Source: Gottfriedia acidiceleris (GTDB taxonomy: Bacteria > Bacillota > Bacilli > Bacillales > Bacillaceae_G). From it: a stretch of 64,000 bases of DNA. The stretch covers positions 1 to 64,000 of the forward strand of contig NZ_NESS01000011.1 in assembly GCF_002128425.1 (NCBI RefSeq). Direction: 5' to 3'. A model generated the notes under the pieces. That model searched no databases. It saw only the letters and a program-made list of their open reading frames with translations, and was not told the origin of the DNA. Below, in pieces: positions 9,289 through 15,752 of this stretch (the first letter of the stretch is position 1; each line of letters opens with the position of its first letter). The position numbers and the translations under genes are program-made.

Positions 9289-10722
9289 ATGAAAATTCAA
9301 ATTCATAAAAAATCAACAGTTCCGATTTATCTCCAAGTAAGTACTCAGATTGCAGGTAGCATTCAAAGTGGCCTACTTTTGCCGAACGAAAAATTACCAT
9401 CTTTGCGGATATTAGCCGAAGAACTATCAATAAGCGTTTTAACAGTTAGAAAGGCTTACAAATGGTTAGAGACTAACGGCTATGTTACAGTTGAGCCAGG
9501 TAAAGGTGTATTTATCAGTAAGAAAGTAAAAAAAACATCAAAAATGGATCCAAGTTCTAACTGGCAACAGACTTTAGGAATCAATATTGTAAGATCCCAA
9601 TATTTAATAAATAGGGAACAGTTAAAATATGATTTTTCAAAGGCAGTTGTCTATCCACGTCTCCTTCCAAATAAATTTTTAGCAGATGAAATGCAAAAAC
9701 TATTAAGAGATGATGCATCAATATTAACTACCTATGGACCTGTTCAAGGAGATTTTGAATTAAGAACGGAAATTATTAAACATTTATTTGAATTTCAAAA
9801 AATACGATCTAAAGCTGAAAATTTAATTATTACAAGCGGCGTTCAGCAAGGAATTGACTTAGTAGCACAGGCATTATTAAAACCTGGAGATTCGATTATA
9901 GTCGAAAGTCCATGCTACGGTGGTGCACTTGATATTTTTATAAATAAAGGGATTCATATAATACCTGTCGAGATGGATGAAGAGGGAATTCGATCAGACT
10001 TAATTGAAGATATGTGTATTAAATTTTTACCGAAATTAATTTACGTTAACCCGACCTTTCAAAATCCAACTGGAATCTCAATGAGTAATTGTCGTAGAAA
10101 AGAATTAATTGAACTAGCACAACTGTATCAATTTTTTATTCTGGAAGACGATTCGTTTAGTGATATTTATTTCGAAAAAGCAATTCAATATTACCCAATT
10201 AAGTATTATGATCAATCAGATCATGTCATCTACATTAAAGGATTTAGTAAAACGTTAGCACCTGGAGTTAGAATTGCTGCAATGCTAGCAAATGGACCAG
10301 TACTGGAATGGTTACTTGCAATTAAAGCCTCAATGGATGTAGGTAGCCCTTTACTTACACAAAAGGCGATTTTACCATTTCTACGAACCGATCGAATGCG
10401 AAGTCACGTTGAAAAACTACGAATCGCTCTACAAATCCGACGCGATACAAGTGTTGAAATACTTTCATCTCTTAGTGATCAGTTGTATTACCGGATCCCT
10501 GATGGTGGATTTAATTTGTGGCTCACATTTCATGAATCTAATCTAGATATTTTTAACTTATTAAGAAAAGCTAATCATGAAAATATTTCATTCTTACCTG
10601 GTGTAGCTTGTTTTAACAATAATACAGATATTTCTTCATTTCGTATTAGTTACTCACTTGTTAGCGAAAATGACTTATCCCAAGGTTTAGAGAAACTATG
10701 TAAAATAATCAAACAAATATAA
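9289..10722 (+). CDS. MocR/PdxR-type GntR regulator fused to a PLP aminotransferase fold
   Basis: Transcription regulator of 477 aa. Residues about 1-78 are a GntR winged helix (LPSLRILAEELSISVLTVRK); about 110-475 form a class I aminotransferase domain with the NPTFQNPTG loop, the LEDDSFSD Asp and the PLP lysine in GFSKTLAPGVR. Length and order match MocR proteins, which use PLP as effector rather than catalysing transamination. It is divergent from an EamA transporter with a 9-bp direct repeat between them, so that exporter is the likely target. The start is ATG 9289 after GTGGTGAA. A SEDS-like gene follows 30 bases downstream and is probably cotranscribed. Confidence 0.9.
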   Translation: MKIQIHKKSTVPIYLQVSTQIAGSIQSGLLLPNEKLPSLRILAEELSISVLTVRKAYKWLETNGYVTVEPGKGVFISKKVKKTSKMDPSSNWQQTLGINIVRSQYLINREQLKYDFSKAVVYPRLLPNKFLADEMQKLLRDDASILTTYGPVQGDFELRTEIIKHLFEFQKIRSKAENLIITSGVQQGIDLVAQALLKPGDSIIVESPCYGGALDIFINKGIHIIPVEMDEEGIRSDLIEDMCIKFLPKLIYVNPTFQNPTGISMSNCRRKELIELAQLYQFFILEDDSFSDIYFEKAIQYYPIKYYDQSDHVIYIKGFSKTLAPGVRIAAMLANGPVLEWLLAIKASMDVGSPLLTQKAILPFLRTDRMRSHVEKLRIALQIRRDTSVEILSSLSDQLYYRIPDGGFNLWLTFHESNLDIFNLLRKANHENISFLPGVACFNNNTDISSFRISYSLVSENDLSQGLEKLCKIIKQI

Positions 10723-10752
10723 ATTTTGTAAAGGAAGGCTATTTAGAACAAG

Positions 10753-11607
10753 ATGCTTAATTCAAAACTAATAAACTTATTACCACTCGTAATAGTCATG
10801 CCAGCAATGATAGTAGGAGTACTTGCTATGATCAATAACCAAGTGTCCCCATCCATTTACGGTCAAAATATTTTTATTTCTATTGTAGGAGGAATAATCT
10901 CCTTTTTAGTTCTGTTAAGAAATCAGAAATCCACTAAGAAAAAGACGAATATCATTGTCATAACATGCTTACTCATATTATTTTTGCTTACTTTTTTTGA
11001 TGAAGGACTACTTGGTGTACATCGCTGGATAGCAATTGGTCCAATAAGGTTTAATATTGCTTTAGTTTTAGTTCCATTATTAATCATACAACTATCAAGC
11101 TTAATGAAATCAAAACAAATATGGGTCACTAATTGTTTCATACTATTTTTTACACTTTTGTTATTTTTTCAACCTGATGCATCTCAACTAACAGCCTTTA
11201 CGATCTCTATCTCATTTTTATTACTAAATATGAAAAAAAGTAAAAGCATTCAAATACTCTTATTAATTGTTTTTATACTTTTACTTGTCTTAAGCTGGTC
11301 ACATTTAGATCATCTCGCTCCAGTGTCTTATGTTGAGGACATTTTAAGTTTAGTAAAAGATATTGGAATTGGATGGCTAGTTATTGCGATAATTTCACTA
11401 ATTATTTTACCAATGCCATTTTTCTTATTTCCTCCAGAAAGTGCAAAACTGTTATCGTTTAGTTTAGGGATTTATTTTACGACTAGTATTCTCTCAAGCT
11501 TTTTTGGAAACTTCCCAGTACCAATTATGGGTTACGGAACATCTCCTTTTATTGGTTACTTTATTGCTATGACTTGGTATGTAAACAAAATAAAAATGAA
11601 CCACTAA
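10753..11607 (+). CDS. Small SEDS-like (FtsW/RodA-related) membrane protein
   Basis: 284-aa integral membrane protein with about eight hydrophobic segments. Four short stretches match landmarks of the SEDS family in order: GVHRWIAIGPIRFN (88-101; compare the GxxRWIxxGxxxFQ loop), FQPD (139-142; compare LQPDLG), PVSYVEDILSLVKDIG (190-205; compare the HTDFIFA..EE.G loop holding the catalytic Asp), and GNFPVPIMGYGTSPFIGYF (252-270; compare the LPF.SYGGSS loop). It is about 100 residues shorter than FtsW or RodA. Whether it polymerises glycan or is a degenerate relative is not known. AAGGAAGG lies 14 bases before the only possible ATG. It follows the MocR gene, but its natural terminator has been displaced by an insertion. 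Confidence 0.6.
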   Translation: MLNSKLINLLPLVIVMPAMIVGVLAMINNQVSPSIYGQNIFISIVGGIISFLVLLRNQKSTKKKTNIIVITCLLILFLLTFFDEGLLGVHRWIAIGPIRFNIALVLVPLLIIQLSSLMKSKQIWVTNCFILFFTLLLFFQPDASQLTAFTISISFLLLNMKKSKSIQILLLIVFILLLVLSWSHLDHLAPVSYVEDILSLVKDIGIGWLVIAIISLIILPMPFFLFPPESAKLLSFSLGIYFTTSILSSFFGNFPVPIMGYGTSPFIGYFIAMTWYVNKIKMNH

Positions 11608-11609
11608 AA
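11594..11609. repeat. Left copy of 16-bp direct repeat flanking an insertion
   Basis: AAATGAACCACTAAAA, which includes the last codons and stop of the SEDS-like gene. The identical 16 bases recur at 12044-12059, exactly 450 bases away. Removing one copy and the 434 bases between restores a terminator directly at the stop codon. Confidence 0.8.
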
Positions 11610-11777
11610 AAGAACTTTGTCAATTAAGATGGAATTTTATCACTGATAAATAAGTTGAGTGATTTTGATTTCCACTACAGTGTGCTCGCTTTCCATGGGG
11701 CGAGATTCTTTAGCCTTCCCGCTAATCCCATAGGAGCCTGGCACCCTTTCGTTCCAATCAATTTCTTAATAAAAAAG
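11606..11777. repeat. Dispersed repeat, internally deleted copy
   Basis: Matches 15187-15398 base for base over most of its length (AAGAACTTTGTCAATTAAG at the left, GTTCCAATCAA at the right) but lacks 37 bases. The loss joins two TCTTTAGCCT direct repeats, as expected from recombination or replication slippage between them. Forms the left part of the 434-bp insertion. Confidence 0.75.
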
Positions 11778-12043
11778 AATATTCTAAATGAATTCCCTTA
11801 ATAAATCTAATTGTTAGTCAAAAAAGAAATTTGTCACAATAATAACGTAAATTATGTTGAATTTTTGCAAGTTAATTAAAAAAATATATCATTAATCAAT
11901 TGCAATAAGAGACGATTAAAAAATCATATTTAAAAATATTGCAAATTTCATCGTATATCATTAAATGTTCGTATTTTTTATATTGACTACAATATATTTC
12001 AACACTCTGAAAATCAGGATTTTGGAACTTTGTCTACACACTG
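11610..12043. mobile_element. Non-coding 434-bp insertion bounded by a 16-bp duplication
   Basis: Lies between the direct repeats at 11594 and 12044. It holds no ORF. The left part (11610-11777) is a dispersed repeat also found at 15187-15398, with a hairpin-prone core at 11665-11761. The right part carries a 42-bp module (11961-12002) also found at 15656-15697. GAACTTTGTC occurs near both ends (11612-11621 and 12025-12034). This looks like a MITE-like or other non-autonomous element; the mechanism is unknown. Confidence 0.6.
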
Positions 12044-12070
12044 AAATGAACCACTAAAATGGTTCATTTT
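12044..12070. terminator. Displaced terminator of the SEDS-like gene, with right copy of the 16-bp repeat
   Basis: ATGAACCA / TGGTTCAT stem with a TAAAA loop region followed on the plus strand by TTTTTAATTTTT. Its left arm contains the second copy of the 16-bp repeat. It now lies about 440 bases beyond the gene it fits, and just beyond the stop of the leftward pentapeptide gene. Confidence 0.7.
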
Positions 12071-12082
12071 TAATTTTTATAT

Positions 12083-12943
12083 TCACCAGTGAGATGGTCT
12101 TTTCAGTGTAGTTGGTAATTTTGTATGATAATCTCCCTTTGCTGAGTTAATTTGGGCTTGAGTAAGAAAGATGCTTCCTGTAAGATCAGCTCCACTCAAA
12201 TTAGCATCTCGTAAGTCTGCACCGATTAAGTCAGAACCTCTTAAATCGGCTCCTCTTAAATCAGCAGCAATTAGATAGGCTCCTCTTAAGTTTGCTCCGA
12301 TAAAATTTGCATCCTTTAATTTAGCACCAATAAGGTCTAAAGCTCTTCCAGTAACTTTTTGATGCTTTTTATTCGAATTAAATTTTTTCAAAGCCACGGC
12401 CCTTGCTAGTTCACTAGCACGTAAAAGTAAAGAGTTAACTTCTGCACGGTGAGCTATAATATCTAAGTTTAATATTAATTCAGGGTCCATAAGTGTTAGC
12501 TTTTCAGTTTCTTCTAGAATTGTTTTTATTTCATGATGAATCTCATTTGCAGCAGGAAGCATCAAACATTCATTCAAATACCAGAGCATTTCATGCAGCT
12601 GCTTAATGATTGGAAATACTTCATACATATCATTAGCTAATTTAGGATTTTGTCTCCAATCTTTTCCATTAAAGGTTACTTGAGATACTTTTTGTCCCGC
12701 TCCAAAGCAATCAAAGACAGTACAGCCTTTGAAACCCAATTCTCTTAAATTATTGTGAACTCCGCACCGAAAGTCTGATTGTAAATTATGACAAGGTTTA
12801 CCAGCAATTTTATCATTAGCAAAATCAGCTGAAGCGGCAAATGGTAATGCTACACAGCATAAGCCAAAACAACTTTCACAGTCCGCTTTTAGATCTTTAT
12901 AACAATCGTCCACTAATCCTATATTTTCAAATTTTCCAGCCAA
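12083..12943 (-). CDS. Pentapeptide-repeat protein with N-terminal cysteine-rich domain
   Basis: 286 aa, predicted cytoplasmic. The N-terminal 85 residues carry nine or so cysteines (CESCFGLCC, PCHNL, FRCGVH, GCTVFDCFGAG), suggesting a metal site. Residues about 200-270 are pentapeptide repeats of the A(D/N)LRG type (ADLRGADLRGSDLIGADLRD) that build a right-handed quadrilateral beta helix. A helical linker lies between. The start is TTG 12943 with AAGGAGGG seven bases before it. Some pentapeptide proteins mimic DNA and protect gyrase, but this Cys-rich type has no established role and I assign none. Confidence 0.8.
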   Translation of the reverse strand: MAGKFENIGLVDDCYKDLKADCESCFGLCCVALPFAASADFANDKIAGKPCHNLQSDFRCGVHNNLRELGFKGCTVFDCFGAGQKVSQVTFNGKDWRQNPKLANDMYEVFPIIKQLHEMLWYLNECLMLPAANEIHHEIKTILEETEKLTLMDPELILNLDIIAHRAEVNSLLLRASELARAVALKKFNSNKKHQKVTGRALDLIGAKLKDANFIGANLRGAYLIAADLRGADLRGSDLIGADLRDANLSGADLTGSIFLTQAQINSAKGDYHTKLPTTLKRPSHW

Positions 12944-13046
12944 AATTGACCCTCCTTCCTGTTATAAATAAACAAGAATAATATTTTTTATCGTAACATC
13001 GTAAGTTTTTTTGGTCAAACATGGGTAGTTTTCATTCCTGAATAAT

Positions 13047-13074
13047 AAAAAGCAGATAAAAATTATCTGCTTTT
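13047..13074. terminator. Terminator of the DUF3048 lipoprotein gene
   Basis: Stem AAAAGCAGATAA / TTATCTGCTTTT with a 4-nt loop; on the minus strand it is followed by a T-rich tract. It begins 8 bases after the stop codon. Confidence 0.8.
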
Positions 13075-13081
13075 ATGTAAA

Positions 13082-14116
13082 CTATTTAATTGTTACATCC
13101 TTTAAAGACGGTACAAAGTTAATCCAAGTTTGACCTGGAGATAACTTTATTTCAGTACCATCTATTGTAAACGGAATAATTCGACCATCTACATTCTTCC
13201 ATTGTATATTCATATACTTTCCATCAACAATATAATAACCTTTTCCACCATTTTCGATATCAATTGAACGTCGGCCATAGCTATCAATAATTTTATGAGT
13301 TGCTTCAACGACTAGTATATTTTTAATTTGAAGCCCCTTCCCGTTCAAGGCATCCTTTGCGACAATTCCATTTTGAACTCGCTGAAATTGTTTAGTTGAA
13401 TTCGAATATTTGTAGGTTACATTATTTCTTGCATCATGAGAATATTTTATAAAAACTTCTGCAGCATTTTGCCAGGAGCTATCAAATGCTAATTCTTTCT
13501 GTGTAAAGTCTAATGGAATAACTTTTTCTGTATAAGCATAATGTCTTTGAGCAACTCCTTTTTCAATACCTTCTTTTAAAATATAAGAATTATGAGGTGC
13601 TTTTCTCGTTTTGTCTCTTTTAAATAAAGTACCGTCGTAGATTAGTCCGTTTAATGCATCAATCATCCCTGAATCCATCATTTGTTTCGCTTTTGGACTA
13701 TTTCCATGACAAATAAATAATGCATGGTAACCATTTGCCAAATTGATGTAATAATCTCTCGCACTTCTTACAGGCCCAATCTTTTTTGGTATATTGCTCT
13801 GAAAAATGGCTAAAAATCTTGTAATATCTCCTTCTGCTAAAATTTCATAAACAACATCAGCATTACTTAGACCACTTTGAGGTCTAGCTAAATAATAATT
13901 ATTCACCATAACTGCAACAGGTCTTTGTTCACTAGCTTGACTTATTGGTAATCCATTTAAAGGAGCATATATCGTATCAATTTCTTCTTTATCAATCACA
14001 TGTTCATTCGAAGGATTTTTATTCTCATTATTAACTGTTTTTACAGACTTTTCGCCATGCTTACATCCTACTAGAAGCATACTTATCATAATGATCGATA
14101 AAATTTTCTTATGCAT
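13082..14116 (-). CDS. yerB: DUF3048 (YerB-like) lipoprotein
   Basis: 344-aa membrane-anchored lipoprotein. The lipobox LVGC ends at Cys18 after a short basic-hydrophobic signal. The body has family landmarks: LNGLPISQ, RPVAVMVNN near 66-75, and GPVRSARDYYI. Length fits B. subtilis YerB, which is lipidated and of unknown function. In B. subtilis the gene sits upstream of pcrB-pcrA-ligA, but here those genes are absent, so this may be a paralogue. GAGGT precedes the ATG. Confidence 0.8.
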   Translation of the reverse strand: MHKKILSIIMISMLLVGCKHGEKSVKTVNNENKNPSNEHVIDKEEIDTIYAPLNGLPISQASEQRPVAVMVNNYYLARPQSGLSNADVVYEILAEGDITRFLAIFQSNIPKKIGPVRSARDYYINLANGYHALFICHGNSPKAKQMMDSGMIDALNGLIYDGTLFKRDKTRKAPHNSYILKEGIEKGVAQRHYAYTEKVIPLDFTQKELAFDSSWQNAAEVFIKYSHDARNNVTYKYSNSTKQFQRVQNGIVAKDALNGKGLQIKNILVVEATHKIIDSYGRRSIDIENGGKGYYIVDGKYMNIQWKNVDGRIIPFTIDGTEIKLSPGQTWINFVPSLKDVTIK

Positions 14117-14339
14117 TGGCTACCTCACAATCTGTTATTTTCTTAAATTGTATTAAATAACTTTTAAAATAGAAATAATTTATTAGAATTTTTCAAAAAT
14201 AAAACATTTATCTAACAATTCAATTTTTCCCTTAATATATGAACCTATATTGTTAAATAATCAGCTTAAATTTGTTCTTATTTTATTTAATCTTAAATAT
14301 TGTATAAAGATAAGAATTGATTAGAGGAGTTGAAGCTAT

Positions 14340-14558
14340 ATGATTGTAGTTCACTATATTGAGAAAAACGTTGAACTATTAAACCAACTACTCAAAAATG
14401 TCCCCTCTGAGGGTGATGCTATTTTCATTAAAGGTCGAAAAGGAAAAGTATTAAGTGTTAACCAAATAAATGATAAACATGTTCATGTAATTGTAGAACT
14501 AGAAGTTATTAAAAAAGTACAGGTTTTAGCAAAAGATGATAAAAAAAGAAGAAGATAA
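14340..14558 (+). CDS. Small basic protein of unknown function
   Basis: 72 aa with a strong AGAGGAG site and its own terminator. The N-terminus is amphipathic, the middle (FIKGRKGKVLSVN) resembles the turn-rich beta strands of small SH3/KOW-like barrels, and the tail is Lys/Arg-rich (DDKKRRR). I do not recognise a named family. The coding call rests on the ribosome-binding site, the terminator and a plausible folded sequence. Confidence 0.7.
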   Translation: MIVVHYIEKNVELLNQLLKNVPSEGDAIFIKGRKGKVLSVNQINDKHVHVIVELEVIKKVQVLAKDDKKRRR

Positions 14559-14571
14559 AATTTTAAAACTT

Positions 14572-14600
14572 AATGGGAGATTATTCCCATTATTTTTTTT
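14572..14600 (+). terminator. Rho-independent terminator
   Basis: AATGGGA / TCCCATT stem followed by eight T, 14 bases after the stop of the small basic protein gene. Confidence 0.85.
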
Positions 14601-14750
14601 GAGTTTTACCCATTTTACACTTCACAAATCATTTTTCACTTAAAACTATGAACTATACTTTCCATATTAAATATATTCTTTTACCAAACATGCACTAATC
14701 ATGATAAACTAGGAAAAGTTTGATTAATCAAAGCAAGAAGGAGTTTTAAT

Positions 14751-15137
14751 ATGGAGATTAAGAGCATCCACCATGTCGCTATTATTTGTTCTAATTATGA
14801 ATTGTCTAAGCATTTTTACATAAATTTATTAGGGTGTAAGGTAATTAAGGAAACCTATCGAGAAGAGCGAGACTCTTATAAATTGGACTTAAGTATTGGA
14901 AATAATGGACAAATTGAGCTATTTTCATTTCCTAATCCACCGAAGCGAGTAACAAATCCAGAAGCAGTTGGGTTACGTCATTTAGCCTTTACAGTAAGTA
15001 ATATAGAAGAAAGTGTTCAATACTTAAAACAAAATGATGTGTTTGTAGAACCAATTCGCATTGATGAGCAAACAAATAAAAGATTTACATTTTTCCATGA
15101 TCCAGATGGCTTACCTTTAGAATTGTATGAAGAGTAG
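14751..15137 (+). CDS. VOC-family metalloprotein (YaeR/glyoxalase-like)
   Basis: 128-aa single VOC domain. The metal-ligand pattern is intact: His8 in IHHVAII, Glu near 56 in QIELF, His76 in LRHLAF, and the final Glu in LELYEE. The spacing matches the YaeR/SMU1112c group of glyoxalase-like proteins, whose substrate is not settled. AAGGAG lies at good distance from the ATG. It is monocistronic; downstream is a dispersed repeat. Confidence 0.85.
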   Translation: MEIKSIHHVAIICSNYELSKHFYINLLGCKVIKETYREERDSYKLDLSIGNNGQIELFSFPNPPKRVTNPEAVGLRHLAFTVSNIEESVQYLKQNDVFVEPIRIDEQTNKRFTFFHDPDGLPLELYEE

Positions 15138-15186
15138 ATTGAAAAAAATCAAAACAAAATCTTAATGAAAGATTGTCATGCTGTTG

Positions 15187-15398
15187 AAAAAGAACTTTGT
15201 CAATTAAGATGGAAATATATCACTGATAAATAAGTTGTGTGATCTTGATTTCCACTACAGTGTGCTCGCTTTCCATAGGGCGAGATTCTTTAGCCTCCTC
15301 GGTCCTCGGCGTTCTCCTGTGGGGTCTTTAGCCTTCCCGCTAATCCCATAGGAGTCGAGCACCTTTCCGTTCCAATCAACTTATTCATCAAAAAAAGT
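15187..15398. repeat. Dispersed repeat, full-length copy
   Basis: About 210 bases sharing long identical stretches with 11606-11777. The core 15245-15379 has imperfect inverted ends (TTGATT...GTGCTCG and CGAGCAC...AATCAA) and can fold as a large hairpin. It keeps 37 bases, lying between two copies of TCTTTAGCCT, that the other copy lacks. I recall similar GC-richer hairpin repeats scattered in intergenic regions of many Bacillaceae, but cannot name the family. Confidence 0.75.
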
Positions 15399-15702
15399 CT
15401 ACAATTAAAATCTAATTTAGTATCCTTTACTTAGAGTAAAATATCAGTTTATTAAACAGTTTGTAGGTCAATATAGTTCGAACATTAACTTATAAACATA
15501 CTATATAGGAAAAATCATCATATCTTGACCCTATAAATAATATTTTGAAAAGATGGTTCAAACAATTTTATCAACGAAATCATTATTATCAAAATCCCCT
15601 CCACAAAAACTACTACATTACAAAGAAAATCAAAAATTTGATGAAAAGAGTTCACTTAATGCTCGAACTTTTCAATATTGACTTTAATATATTTCAATCG
15701 CA
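15399..15702. other. Gene-free stretch right of the dispersed repeat
   Basis: AT-rich, no ORF of note. The segment 15656-15697 is about 75-80 percent identical to 11961-12002 (both contain TATTGACT..AATATATTTCAA), so the two insertions may share a right end as well as the repeat core. TTGACT spaced before TATATT looks promoter-like, but no gene follows. Confidence 0.5.
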
Positions 15703-15703
15703 A

Positions 15704-15734
15704 AAACAAAACACAATCTAAATCTAAGATTGTG
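15704..15734 (-). terminator. Terminator of the GH65 gene
   Basis: CACAATCT / AGATTGTG stem; on the minus strand followed by TTTTGTTTTTG. Starts about 19 bases after the GH65 stop. Confidence 0.75.
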
Positions 15735-15752
15735 CTTGTTTTCTCTCTTTTC

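Noticed and set aside
11610-12043. Insertion sequence with transposase
   Set aside because: No ORF of transposase size and no matching terminal inverted repeats; only a non-autonomous element can be claimed.
15138-15734. Target duplication around the second repeat copy
   Set aside because: I looked for a direct repeat like the one at 11594/12044; only a diffuse similarity between two terminator-like sequences (AAGATTGT) is visible.
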